This document shows, in pieces, positions 1 through 10,193 of a DNA stretch of 64,000 nt. Each line of letters starts with the position of its first letter. Within the stretch, counting starts at the first letter, position 1. The notes under the pieces were generated by a model that worked only from the letters and a program-made list of their open reading frames with translations, had not been told where the DNA came from and made no database searches. The translations under genes and the position numbers were made by a program. The stretch comes from HLUCCA09 sp039822045 (GTDB lineage: Bacteria > Pseudomonadota > Alphaproteobacteria > Rhodobacterales > Rhodobacteraceae). The DNA lies in the NCBI GenBank assembly GCA_039822045.1, contig JBCBMY010000002.1, positions 310,001 through 374,000 of the forward strand, written 5' to 3'.

Positions 1-217
1 ACTGGCCCTGCCGGCGCTCGATATCGATGAAGGTGCGGTAGCGGCCTTCCTCGTGCAGCCTGGCGATGGCGGTGTCGATCGCCGCGGCATAGCGGCAATT
101 GGCGCGAGCCGGCGCGGCTTGGATTTGAACGGGCGCCGCCTTGGGTGCCGTGTCGTCGGATGCGGCCATGCGGCGTGGCTCCGTGGTTTCTGGGCTCACC
201 TGGATCCCCTCGGACAT
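1..217 (-). CDS. hemA: 5-aminolevulinate synthase, N-terminal part (runs off window start)
   Basis: The visible 72 codons end in a stretch reading LHEEGRYRTFIDIERRQGQ, the characteristic N-terminus of the C4 (Shemin) pathway 5-aminolevulinate synthase. That PLP enzyme condenses glycine and succinyl-CoA in the first step of heme and bacteriochlorophyll synthesis. The remainder, including the PLP lysine, lies outside the window. The family normally begins just before this motif. Here the reading frame has an extra 25 (ATG at 169) or 41 (ATG at 217) residues, rich in Ala, Pro and Thr, and no start codon lies nearer the motif. Neither start has a strong ribosome binding site, so the exact start is open. 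The gene lies downstream of, and in the same direction as, the exported protein at 396-1064. Identity is a motif recognition from a partial sequence. Confidence 0.75.
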   Translation of the reverse strand, partial: MSEGIQVSPETTEPRRMAASDDTAPKAAPVQIQAAPARANCRYAAAIDTAIARLHEEGRYRTFIDIERRQGQ

Positions 218-395
218 TCTCGGTTCTTCTATGGCGCTGATCGGACGCCATCAAGGCATCGGACGTTTAACTCACCGCTCGGTCCATGATCTGGCGCAAT
301 TTCACACCATTCCCAGAGCGACAGTTCGTCCGCCGGCCCGCCGGTCGGGGCCGCCGTCGGGTCGCAGGCCGCGGACGCGCGATGGCGCCCCTGCC

Positions 396-1064
396 CTATT
401 GGTCGAAGATGACGATCCGGCAATCCGAGGCGCCGTCGGCCGAGGCGCGGGCCCCGCAGGCCGAAAGCGCGCGACCGCCATCGCCCCGGGCAAAGCCGAA
501 ATGGCCCGTCGAGGGCGAGATCGCAAAGGCCTTGGGCGAGGAAAGCTGACGGAAGGGTCCCTTGAGCGCGTCCACCCCGGCCTTCGACAAGGTCAGAGGT
601 CCCTGGGCATAGTCGCGCGGCACCACCGTGGCGACGATGACGCACGCCCCGCCGGTGGTGCGTCGGGCATTGCACGCGGCGAGCGCGGCCTGCTGGGCGT
701 CTTGCGGCGAGTGGTAGTTCGCCAGCGCGACGGCCGAGCCGGTATCGGCAGGGTCGCCCGGCGATACGGCCATGGCGGCGTAATAGTCGAACTGTTTGGC
801 ATATTGCTCGACGGCCCGTTTCTCGGTGGCGCCGAGGAACGCCACGTCGGCGACGGACACCGTGACGCCGCGCGCATCGGGAACCGCGGCGCGGGCGTCG
901 CGCTCGGTCAGGGTCTGGGCCGGGGCCTGACCCGCGCCGAGGACAGCGCAAAGCGCGGCGGCCAGGCCAAGGCGCGCGACCCGGGATCGGTGCGCCGGGG
1001 TGCCGGCGGGCTTCAAGAGGAAGGGGGCCAGCGGAGCGGCCAACGGGGCAGTGTGGCGAAGCAT
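396..1064 (-). CDS. exported protein upstream of hemA (often mislabelled 5-aminolevulic acid synthase)
   Basis: A 222-residue protein with a long basic N-region, a hydrophobic segment (LGLAAALCAVLGAG) and an Ala-x-Ala type cleavage site before QTLTERDARA, so it is probably periplasmic. The ATG at 1064 was chosen because AGGA lies about 9 bases before it. The mature part contains two cysteine-containing patches (ALAACNARRTTGGACVIVA and near the C-terminus) and the phrase GHFGFARGDGGRALSACG, which resembles proteins of unknown function that sit next to hemA in Rhodobacteraceae. From memory, such proteins carry a misleading aminolevulinic acid synthase product name that appears to come from neighbourhood. 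Nothing in the sequence resembles a PLP enzyme. It reads towards hemA with a 178-base gap. Function unknown. Confidence 0.75.
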   Translation of the reverse strand: MLRHTAPLAAPLAPFLLKPAGTPAHRSRVARLGLAAALCAVLGAGQAPAQTLTERDARAAVPDARGVTVSVADVAFLGATEKRAVEQYAKQFDYYAAMAVSPGDPADTGSAVALANYHSPQDAQQAALAACNARRTTGGACVIVATVVPRDYAQGPLTLSKAGVDALKGPFRQLSSPKAFAISPSTGHFGFARGDGGRALSACGARASADGASDCRIVIFDQ

Positions 1065-1237
1065 GGCGGTCCTGTCGGTTCGGGCACGATCGATCTTTGG
1101 ATACCGCACTTTCCTACGCAGCGGCACGGGCCTTGGCCAGAGTTGGATATGGCGCCGCACCCGCGCGCAGCGTGGTGCCCGGCGCAGGCTCGGTCTAGGC
1201 TGGTCGGATCGGGCAAACGGACCGGGGGAGCGGGACG

Positions 1238-1972
1238 ATGGATTTGCGGGTCGTGGACGGGGCGGGAGACACGGTGGCGCTGGATCTCTGGCTCTGGCGG
1301 CTCGACGTGGCGCCGGCCCACCGCGATGCGCTCGCCGCCCATCTGGAGCCGGGGGAGCGGACGCGCGCGGCGGCCTATATCCGCGACCTCGACCGGGAGC
1401 GCTTCATCGTGGCGCGGGGCCGGATGCGCGAGATCCTCGGCGGCTATGTCGGGCTGGCCCCGAAGGACGTGGTGCTGCGGCCGGGCTCGCATGGCAAGCC
1501 GGGGCTCGGCGAGGGCCCGGGCGGGCATGGGCCGTCGTTCAACCTCGCGCATGCCGGCGGCTGGGCGGCACTGGTCGCCGGGCCCCACGCCCTGCCCCTT
1601 GGGATCGACATCGAGCCCTGGCGCGAGGTGGAGCAGTCGGTGGCCGAGCGGTTCTTTTCCGCCAGCGAGCGGGAGGCGCTTGGCCAACTCGAAGGCGCGA
1701 CGTGGACCGCCGGCTTCTTTAACGCCTGGACCCGGAAAGAGGCGCTCTTGAAGGCCGAGGGGGCGGGCCTGTCGCGCCCGCTCGACAGTTTCGACGTAAC
1801 GCTCGCGCCCGGGGCCGCGGCGCGCATCACCCGAATGACGGGGGGCCGGGGCGAGCGGTGGCAGCTGGTGCCTTTGGAGCTTAGCCCCCGCTTCCCGGGC
1901 TGCATTGCCCTGCGCCATTCGGGCGAGGTGCGTTTGACCCTGCGCGAGGGCACCCTGCCCCTTCCCGCATGA
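1238..1972 (+). CDS. Sfp-type 4'-phosphopantetheinyl transferase
   Basis: A 244-residue enzyme of the Sfp/AcpT class, which moves the phosphopantetheine arm of coenzyme A onto a serine of carrier proteins. The family motifs are in order: FNLAHAGG (101-108, equivalent to the FNxSH motif), the magnesium-binding GIDIEP (122-127), and FFNAWTRKEALLKAEGAGL (160-178), the WxxKEAxxKxxGxGL signature with its Glu and Lys. The length fits the Sfp group of about 230 residues rather than the 120-residue AcpS group. A GGGGGAGCGGGA stretch just upstream serves as ribosome binding site. No peptide or polyketide synthase is present in the window, so its carrier-protein partner cannot be named. It is the only plus-strand gene in the first 4 kb and appears monocistronic. 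Confidence 0.9.
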   Translation: MDLRVVDGAGDTVALDLWLWRLDVAPAHRDALAAHLEPGERTRAAAYIRDLDRERFIVARGRMREILGGYVGLAPKDVVLRPGSHGKPGLGEGPGGHGPSFNLAHAGGWAALVAGPHALPLGIDIEPWREVEQSVAERFFSASEREALGQLEGATWTAGFFNAWTRKEALLKAEGAGLSRPLDSFDVTLAPGAAARITRMTGGRGERWQLVPLELSPRFPGCIALRHSGEVRLTLREGTLPLPA

Positions 1973-2527
1973 CGGGGCACAAGTACAGCACAAGAAGAAA
2001 AGAGACGGGCCTGAGACCGACAGATCGCCGCGGACACATCTTTAACGGATACCCGCTCTCCGCCCCTCGCGTTTCACGCGAAATCAAGGGGATGTGCCAC
2101 GCGCCTGTCTCCTATGGGGCAACAGATTGGTTCGACGAAACCTCTCATGGATCGTGGCGGATTTGTGTCAAACAGAGGGCGGGTGTGGTTCGCAGTGCGA
2201 ATCGCGGGATAGTCGGCTCCGCCGGCTGGTGTGTGACGAGTTGCGTATTTCAGAGCGATACCGGGCGCGTGGCGCCCGACGGCGGACTAGAATTTGGGGT
2301 CTACGTCGTCGCTAATATCCGCGTTCCGCATTGCGGACCGCCCCATCCCGGCTCGTTCCGGGCGGGGTGCGCTTTTGCGCGCCCCGTTATTGTTGGTACA
2401 GCGGCGTTGGTACGGGGGCGCGAGCGGTCGCGCCTGAGATCCCGAACCGGCCAGACATGAAAGACCCCCCGCCGCGGCGAGGCAACGGGGGGTGACACAC
2501 ACACGGGTAACGGCGGCCCAGGTGGCC
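1973..2527. other. 555-base intergenic stretch with a run of hairpins
   Basis: No convincing gene. The open plus-strand frame at 1969-2460 has no family resemblance and a poor start. The stretch contains four short inverted repeats close together: 2262-2278 (CGGGCGC, loop GTG, GCGCCCG), 2325-2337 (TCCGC-ATT-GCGGA), 2341-2367 (CCCC and CCCGG pairing across a six-base loop) and 2369-2380 (GCGC-TTTT-GCGC). These could belong to a small RNA or to 3' processing of the transferase transcript; the sequence does not decide. Both flanking genes end here (they converge), so no promoter is expected for them. Confidence 0.4.
2457..2493 (-). terminator. rho-independent terminator of the phytase-like gene
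   Basis: A perfect 8-base stem (ACCCCCCG at 2464-2471 pairing with CGGGGGGT at 2486-2493) encloses a 14-base loop. Read on the minus strand it is followed by TCTTTC, a short T-rich run. It lies about 35 bases past the stop codon of the minus-strand gene ending at 2528. Confidence 0.7.
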
Positions 2528-3850
2528 TCACTCGGCAAGCAACTCCGGCACATGGAGGCGGATGATCTCGTTATCATCGGCCTCGGCGAGCTTGCGGCCC
2601 GCGGAGAAGGGAAGGTTGTTGTCGTTCGAGACGAGGATGTGCTCATCGCCGTCCCGCAGAACGCTCTCGATCGTCACGAAGGGGAAAGTGAAGACACCGT
2701 CGAGATCGCGGTCGGCATCGGTGTCGAGCCGGGCCAGGCCATCGGGATCGGCGATGTCCATCAGGTCGATCTGACGAACGCGGGCAAGGTTGCCGTCTTC
2801 GTCGACATCCGCGAAATCGACCAGCGTGATGACCTTGACGTTGGCGGGACGCGGGAAGCAGCCCTCGTCCTGACCGTCGGCGCAGGCGAGGCTTGGATCG
2901 CCCTCACCGCTGTCGCGCTCGATGACCAGCGCGCGGGTGTCGTCGATCATGTTGAAGTCGCCGATGGCGGCCGCACCCTCGGTAAGCTGGAAGCGCACGT
3001 TCACGCCTGTCCATGCACGCGCGGCGGGGTCGAACTCGATGACACGCAGGAAGGCGCCCTCGCTCTCGCCGCCCTCGGCGATCAGCGGCTTTTCGAGCAT
3101 CGCCATCAGCGTGCCCTCGGCGGTCAGTGCCATCCCCTCATACCCGCCCGAGCGCGGCACAACGTAATCGGTGCCGGCCACGGCGCCGGTGCGCAGGCTC
3201 GGATGGTCGGGCGACTTGATGACCTCGCCGTCAAGCTCGGTCGGATAGACGCCGGTGACGGTGCCGTCGCGCGTGGCCGAGATGAGGTAGGGGCCGAACT
3301 CCTCGCCGATCCAGATCTCGTCACCGACGACCTGGATGGACTCGAGGTCGAAATCGGCGCCGGTCAGGTAGCGGCTGTCGGTCGCCTCGTGGACGATCCG
3401 GAACGGCACATGGCCGTTCGGGTCCTTGAGCCAGATCCGTTCGATCACGTCCGTAGTGCCGGCGTCGAAATCCGGCGCGATGACGGTGAAGGACAGCAGC
3501 GCGTCGGGCGAGTTCAGCTTGGAGCCGTAGCCATTGTCGATCAGCGCGATCAGGTGGCCCTCATCGGTGCGCTCGGCCGCGTAGCCCGAGAAGCCCTGCA
3601 GGGGCTGGCCCATGAAGGGCGTGGAAAGGCCGGTGCGCTGGGCCACCGTGAAGGGCGTGTCGACGCGGGCGTCGGCGGTCAGGAACTTGCCCGAAACGAA
3701 GGTTTCGCGCGGCGCGTCGGCCGGGGGCGCGGAGAACGAGAAGGCGGGCAGGATGGCGTGGCCTGCGAGCGTGGCGCCCACACTGTCCTGCGCCGCAGCC
3801 GGAAGCGCGGTGGTCAACAGCAGGGCTGGCAGGAGGCGGGGCAAGGTCAT
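2528..3850 (-). CDS. exported esterase-like phytase family protein
   Basis: A 440-residue protein starting with a clear signal peptide (MTLPRLLPALLLTTALPAAA, then QDSVG). The ATG at 3850 has GGAG nine bases upstream. The body has the features of the esterase-like phytase domain family: repeated acidic beta-propeller turns, LIALIDNGYGSK near residue 100, DLESIQVVGDEIWIGEEFGP around 165-185, the phrase GGYEGMALTAEG around 230-240, and a C-terminal ILVSNDNNLPFSAGRK. Proteins of this family are periplasmic or secreted and are thought to act on phosphate esters, but substrates are mostly unproven. No partner gene is adjacent. A terminator follows the stop. The identification is confident at family level, with enzymatic activity inferred only. 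Confidence 0.85.
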   Translation of the reverse strand: MTLPRLLPALLLTTALPAAAQDSVGATLAGHAILPAFSFSAPPADAPRETFVSGKFLTADARVDTPFTVAQRTGLSTPFMGQPLQGFSGYAAERTDEGHLIALIDNGYGSKLNSPDALLSFTVIAPDFDAGTTDVIERIWLKDPNGHVPFRIVHEATDSRYLTGADFDLESIQVVGDEIWIGEEFGPYLISATRDGTVTGVYPTELDGEVIKSPDHPSLRTGAVAGTDYVVPRSGGYEGMALTAEGTLMAMLEKPLIAEGGESEGAFLRVIEFDPAARAWTGVNVRFQLTEGAAAIGDFNMIDDTRALVIERDSGEGDPSLACADGQDEGCFPRPANVKVITLVDFADVDEDGNLARVRQIDLMDIADPDGLARLDTDADRDLDGVFTFPFVTIESVLRDGDEHILVSNDNNLPFSAGRKLAEADDNEIIRLHVPELLAE

Positions 3851-4187
3851 GTCGGTCTCCGGGTCTAAATGCTGCAGTGCCGCATACACTCGTTGATGCC
3901 TCATGCGAGACAATCCCAACGCTGTCACGACAATCATGTGACAACTCGTTAACAGTCGCTGGGAAGGCGCGCGCAAAGTGCCGCACAAAAAGTGCACCGT
4001 GCGGCGTTGACGGGAGCCGTTGCGTTGACCGTGTACACCGTTTGGGCTAAGTGGCCCGCCAAGCGGCGATACGCGCTGCTTATGACGCCGGGGCGTCTGA
4101 CTCATGCGTCCCATACAGGCCCGCGCAGAAGGCGCGCGGCATCACAGGGCCCGACGCTGACAACCGGGCCGAGATTTGGGACGACAT
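3851..4187. promoter_or_regulatory. divergent intergenic region with a candidate promoter for the helicase
   Basis: A 337-base gap between two divergent genes. It is less GC-rich than its flanks near 3890-3990. On the plus strand TTGACC (4025-4030), a 17-base spacer and TAAGTG (4048-4053) form a plausible sigma-70 promoter, which would give the helicase mRNA a 5' leader of roughly 130 bases. Long leaders are common for cold-induced DEAD-box genes, but none of the known regulatory folds was recognised here. The promoter for the minus-strand gene was not located with confidence. Confidence 0.35.
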
Positions 4188-5915
<1,728 letters not shown>

Positions 5916-5943
5916 CCGCGCCCGTCGTCGACAAACGCTCGCG

Positions 5944-6690
5944 TCAGGCGTCGTAGCGGGGCGCCGCTTCGGCGTCGGCGATGCGCTCGGCCATCCGGCC
6001 GAGATTGCCGAGCGAATTCATGTGGAGATAACAGAGCTCCAGATCGTCGCTGCGCGCCATAGCAAGCACCGCCTCGTCGGGCAGCGCGCGGAGCTTTTCA
6101 CGCGATACGGTGCGAAAGCCCCGCAACTCGCTGCGACCGCCGCCCGGAACCTCGAACCGCACCTGTGCCTTGTCGAGCAGATCGTGCTCGACGAGCCGTT
6201 TGCAGAAGGCTTCGGTGCGTGCGAAATGCTGTTGGTACTCGCTGGTGAAAGCCAACATCTCTTCGAGATAGCGAGTGCGGTTGCCCTCGCTGTCGAAGAG
6301 CCGCTCGCCCCGGCCCTCGGTGTTCACCCCCTCGAACTCGGCGTCGATGCAGAGTGTGAGGCGCGCCGCGTCGCCCGAGGCCGCGAAGACGAAGGGATAG
6401 CGCCGCAGGAACGCGGGGATGTAGCGGCCCGTCCAGCTGCCGTCGGGCGCCACGAACGCGTTTTGGTCGTCTCGGAGGCCAAGGATCACTGCCGGAAACA
6501 CCGTGTCGCCCTCGCCGGCAAACACGATGGCATAGTCCTGGGCGGTCGAGGCAAACTCGGGGGCGAGGAGCGGGGCCGAATTGATGCTTGCCGCAAAGGC
6601 ATAGCTGGTGCCGGTCTTTACCGACCAGTCCCGGTGCGCCTCGGCCTGAACCGGGACGGCGCGTTCATAGATCATCAGCTGCTTCGTCAT
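5944..6690 (-). CDS. SapC family protein
   Basis: A 248-residue protein matching the SapC family. It starts with MTKQLMIYERAVPV followed by an early HRDWSVKTGTSYAFA segment, and it has the family's internal FPAVILGLRDDQNAF and GRYIPAFLRRYPFVFA blocks (about residues 65-100), then LCIDAEFEGV. SapC proteins are named from Campylobacter surface-layer loci but in alphaproteobacteria their role is not established. There is no signal peptide and no membrane segment. The gene converges with the helicase across 28 bases, and the neighbouring RTX esterase reads the same way from 81 bases upstream. Family assignment is good; function is unknown. Confidence 0.85.
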   Translation of the reverse strand: MTKQLMIYERAVPVQAEAHRDWSVKTGTSYAFAASINSAPLLAPEFASTAQDYAIVFAGEGDTVFPAVILGLRDDQNAFVAPDGSWTGRYIPAFLRRYPFVFAASGDAARLTLCIDAEFEGVNTEGRGERLFDSEGNRTRYLEEMLAFTSEYQQHFARTEAFCKRLVEHDLLDKAQVRFEVPGGGRSELRGFRTVSREKLRALPDEAVLAMARSDDLELCYLHMNSLGNLGRMAERIADAEAAPRYDA

Positions 6691-6770
6691 CGGACCCTCC
6701 CACTCGATCTCGGGCGGACCCTAGCGGCGGCGCGGGGGGAACGGAACCCGCCCGCGCCGGTGGCCCCCGA

Positions 6771-8399
6771 TCAGACGAAGCCCCAGCCGAGGCCCTCGGC
6801 AAGCAGACGGTCGTCGATCGCCTCGACCTCGGACAAAGCGTCGATGCCGCCGTCGAGGATCACAACGTTCTCGACGCCCGACACCTCGATGCCGCCTCCG
6901 GCCAGGGTATAGTCGCCCGCCGCACCGGATTGCGCGGCAAGTTCCGTCTCAAGCGCGGCGGCGCCATCGGCATCGGAAATCAGATAGAGCGTGTCGGTGC
7001 CGCTGTTGCCGATGAACCGGTCGCTTCCCTGGGTGCTGGCCAGAAGCGTGGGATCAACCCAGACGAAGGTGTCGTTGCCGGCCTGCCCGCGCACCACGTC
7101 GTCGCCCAGCCCGTCGAGCAGGATATCGTTGCGCGAGCCGCCGCGCAGCTCGTCATTGCCCGTGCCGCCGGCGAGAAAGTCGTTGCCGGCATTGCCGCGG
7201 ATGAGATCGCTGCCCGCGCCACCCGACACGATATCGACCCCCCGCATCCCCCAGATCGTGTCGTCGCCGCCGGCGCCGAGCGCGACATCCCAGCCGCGCC
7301 CCAGAAACAGGTTGGAGTCTCCGTCGGCGTCGATCACGAGGTCGGCGCCCCGGCCCGCATAGAAGAGGCTGGGCGAGGTGTCGAAGACGCGGGTGTCGGA
7401 GGTTACCGACGCGGCCGCGAACGAGCCCAGGATCGAATGGACGGCGGCGCTGGGGTGGAGCTGGTCGAAGAACTGGATCTGGCGGAGCGGAATGCCGGCC
7501 ACATCGTCATTCGTTTCAATGCTGACCGAGAACTCGGGAAAGAAGGTGACATCGAGCTCTGTGCCACCGCCGAAATAGAACGGGCCCTTGGCGAGGAAGC
7601 CGAACTCGAGCGGGCTGGCATCAATAAGATCGGTGATCTCGTCGACCTCGACGACGGCCACGTCGATGCCGTCGACCGCGTCGGCCTCTACCGCGATCTG
7701 GCGCAGGCCCACATTGTAGGTGTCGATCACCGAGTTGATCGGATCGAGCTCGGCCTGTGTTACGCCGTCGGGAATCGGAAAGTAGGTGATGTCGGGCAAC
7801 GTGTAGATGATGATCTGCGACACGAGGCCGGATTCGGCGATGTCGAGGATCTGTGCGCGTGCCGTGGCCGTGAGCTCGACCAGGAACGCGGTGGCCTGCG
7901 CGAGGATCTGCAGCACAGAGAGACCCTCCACCGCGAGGGCGAAATCGCCGATATCGTTGAGGCCCGAGAAATAACTGGCGGTGATCGCGTCGCCCACAGG
8001 AAGGGGCTGCACACCGCCGGGCGTGATCGGGTCGCCGGCGAGGAACCGGTCAAGCTGGGCGCCGATATTGGTGTCGAAGGTCAGCAGGTCGGCGGGGGCC
8101 GTGGGGTCGATCAGAACATCCAGCCCGGTCGGGACGAGCTCTGAGATCTCGCGCTCCCCGGTGACGCGGGCGCCGCCGGTGGCATAGGCGCCAAGGGGCG
8201 CGCCCAGGAGACCCGAGAGGACCTGGGTGTAGACGGGCCCGTTGGAAAATACGTTGGCATAGCCCGGCGTCACGATCGGCTCGGGCACCGGGAGGCTGAG
8301 ATCGCCCAAAAGCAGCGCACTGGTCAGGTCGGAGATGACGCGACTGTCGGAAAAGCTATCGCCGAAGGTGTAGAGGTAGTCGGGTTTCGCGGAAAGCAT
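6771..8399 (-). CDS. GDSL/SGNH esterase with C-terminal RTX calcium-binding repeats
   Basis: A 542-residue protein fusing two modules. The N-terminal module is a GDSL hydrolase: the block I GDSFSDS is at residues 13-19 and the block V pair appears as FFDQLHPSAAVH near residue 310-320. From about 345 to 435 there are repeated glycine/aspartate nonapeptides of the GGxGxDxLx type (for example GGAGSDLIRGNAGNDFLAGG), which bind calcium and mark substrates of type I secretion. It lacks a Sec signal peptide, as expected for that route, so it is probably extracellular and acts on lipid or other esters. No type I exporter genes are adjacent. GAGG-like bases precede the ATG at 8399. The last hundred residues look like a secretion tail. 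Confidence 0.88.
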   Translation of the reverse strand: MLSAKPDYLYTFGDSFSDSRVISDLTSALLLGDLSLPVPEPIVTPGYANVFSNGPVYTQVLSGLLGAPLGAYATGGARVTGEREISELVPTGLDVLIDPTAPADLLTFDTNIGAQLDRFLAGDPITPGGVQPLPVGDAITASYFSGLNDIGDFALAVEGLSVLQILAQATAFLVELTATARAQILDIAESGLVSQIIIYTLPDITYFPIPDGVTQAELDPINSVIDTYNVGLRQIAVEADAVDGIDVAVVEVDEITDLIDASPLEFGFLAKGPFYFGGGTELDVTFFPEFSVSIETNDDVAGIPLRQIQFFDQLHPSAAVHSILGSFAAASVTSDTRVFDTSPSLFYAGRGADLVIDADGDSNLFLGRGWDVALGAGGDDTIWGMRGVDIVSGGAGSDLIRGNAGNDFLAGGTGNDELRGGSRNDILLDGLGDDVVRGQAGNDTFVWVDPTLLASTQGSDRFIGNSGTDTLYLISDADGAAALETELAAQSGAAGDYTLAGGGIEVSGVENVVILDGGIDALSEVEAIDDRLLAEGLGWGFV

Positions 8400-8516
8400 G
8401 CTCGGTGCCCCTCATGTTGGCGTGGGATGAGGCTACACGAGCAATGCAACAGCACCACCGTGACAACCTGTGCCGACGGGACGAAGATTGCGGCCGACGC
8501 GGGACGTGGCGTGGCT

Positions 8517-10193
8517 TTAGGCGAGGCGAGAGACGACGACGGTGACTTCGGGCTTGCGGCCGATTTCCTCGGCGGCGACCTGGCGGACGACGCGGCGCAG
8601 GGCCTCGTCAAGCTTGTCGTCGTCGGCCACCACCTTGTCGTCGGCCCGCGCCATGGCCTGCGCGGCCTCGGCCTCGATCAACTCAACGAGCGGCGCCCCG
8701 GAGCGGCCGCTTTCAGCCAGACCCATCGTTTCGGCCCAGGGATCGCCCAGCGGCGCGTCCTCCTCGTCCATCAGGACGGTGAGCATCACGTGGCCGTTGA
8801 GCGCCATGCGGATGCGGTCGCGCACGATCCCGTCGAGCGCGCCGATCTTGACCGATCCGTCGAGATAGATCCGGCCGCCTTCGATATACTCGGCCACCTT
8901 GGGTTCGGCCCCGGTCAGATCGACGAGCGTGCCGTTCTCGGCGACGATGGCGGGAATGCCCTTGCTCCGCCCGACCTCGGCATGGCGGCGCAGCATCCGG
9001 TGCTCGCCATGCATCGGCACGAGCATGCCCGGGCGCATCAGGTCGTGCAGCATCTCCAGATCGGGCCGGTTGGCGTGGCCCGAGACGTGGTAGTCGGAGG
9101 TGGAATCGTCGACCACATCGACGCCCTTGCGCGAGAGCGCGTTCACGATTTCCAGCACGCCGCGCTCGTTGCCGGGGATGGTTTTGGAGGAGAAGAGGAA
9201 AAGGTCGCCCTCCTGCAACTCAAGCCCGAGATACTTCCCGCGGGCAAGTTGCGCCGAGGCGGCACGGCGTTCGCCTTGGCTGCCGGTGACGATGAGCATC
9301 AGGTTCTCGCGGGGGATCTGCGCGGCCTCCTCCGACGAGACGAGCGGTGGCATATCGGACAGAACGCCCGCTTCGAGCGCGGCGGTTACCATACGCTGCA
9401 TCGCGCGGCCAAGAAGACAGACGGAGCGGCCCGCGGCCTGCCCGGCCTCGGCCAGCGACTTCACGCGCGCAACGTTCGAGGCAAAGGTCGTGGCGACCAC
9501 CATGCCCGCGCTGTGGCCGGCGACGAGCTCGGCGATCTTGGGGCCCACGGTGCTTTCCGAGCGGCCGGGATGGGCGACGCCGATATTTGTGCTGTCGCAG
9601 GTCAGGACCTTGACGCCCGAGCCCGCCACGCGCGACCAGAGCTCGGGGTCAAAGGGCTCGCCCACCACGGGCGAGCCGTCGAGCTTGAAGTCGCCGGTAT
9701 GGACGATCCGGCCCGCCGGCGTGTCGATCACGATGGCCGAGCTTTCGGGGATCGAGTGCGACACCGGCAGGAAGGAAATCCGGAACGGGCCCGCGGCCAT
9801 CTCTTCGGGGAAGGGATCGACGATCTTGAGCCCTTCCAGCGTGTGGCCCTGCTCCTCGAGCTTGCGGCGCGCGATGGCTCCGGTGAAGCGGCGGCAGAAG
9901 ATCGGCGCGCCAAGCTCACCCCAAAAATGGCCGAGCGCGCCGACATGGTCTTCGTGCGCGTGGGTGATCACGATCGCTTCGAGCCGGTCGGCGCGATCGA
10001 TCAGCCAGCCCATGTCGGGGAAAATCAGGTCGACCCCGGGCGTGGTGTCCATGTTGGGAAAGGTCACGCCCAGGTCGACGAGGATCAGGCGCTCCTGGTC
10101 GCGCGGCCCGTAGCCGTAGACATAGGCGTTCATCCCGACCTCTCCCGCGCCGCCAAGGGGCAGGTAGATCAGGCGGTCGGGGCGGTCGCTCAT
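8517..10193 (-). CDS. rnj: ribonuclease J
   Basis: A 558-residue metallo-beta-lactamase/beta-CASP nuclease. It starts LIYLPLGGAGEVGMN, carries the zinc-binding THAHEDHVGAL (77-87), HSIPES and HTGDFKLDG motifs, the beta-CASP block around TTFASNVARV, and SDYHVSGHA followed by MHGEHR in the closing part. RNase J matures rRNA and degrades mRNA from the 5' end. Alphaproteobacteria of this group commonly have it. Its start codon overlaps the coaX stop by 4 bases (ATGA), so the two are translationally coupled, and birA-coaX-rnj follow nuoN in the same direction, an arrangement I recall from other Rhodobacteraceae. Length is normal for the family. Confidence 0.93.
   Translation of the reverse strand: MSDRPDRLIYLPLGGAGEVGMNAYVYGYGPRDQERLILVDLGVTFPNMDTTPGVDLIFPDMGWLIDRADRLEAIVITHAHEDHVGALGHFWGELGAPIFCRRFTGAIARRKLEEQGHTLEGLKIVDPFPEEMAAGPFRISFLPVSHSIPESSAIVIDTPAGRIVHTGDFKLDGSPVVGEPFDPELWSRVAGSGVKVLTCDSTNIGVAHPGRSESTVGPKIAELVAGHSAGMVVATTFASNVARVKSLAEAGQAAGRSVCLLGRAMQRMVTAALEAGVLSDMPPLVSSEEAAQIPRENLMLIVTGSQGERRAASAQLARGKYLGLELQEGDLFLFSSKTIPGNERGVLEIVNALSRKGVDVVDDSTSDYHVSGHANRPDLEMLHDLMRPGMLVPMHGEHRMLRRHAEVGRSKGIPAIVAENGTLVDLTGAEPKVAEYIEGGRIYLDGSVKIGALDGIVRDRIRMALNGHVMLTVLMDEEDAPLGDPWAETMGLAESGRSGAPLVELIEAEAAQAMARADDKVVADDDKLDEALRRVVRQVAAEEIGRKPEVTVVVSRLA

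Noticed and set aside
1969..2460. A 163-codon plus-strand frame after the phosphopantetheinyl transferase
   Set aside because: Starts inside the stop region of the transferase without a ribosome binding site, crosses several hairpins, and reads like random sequence.
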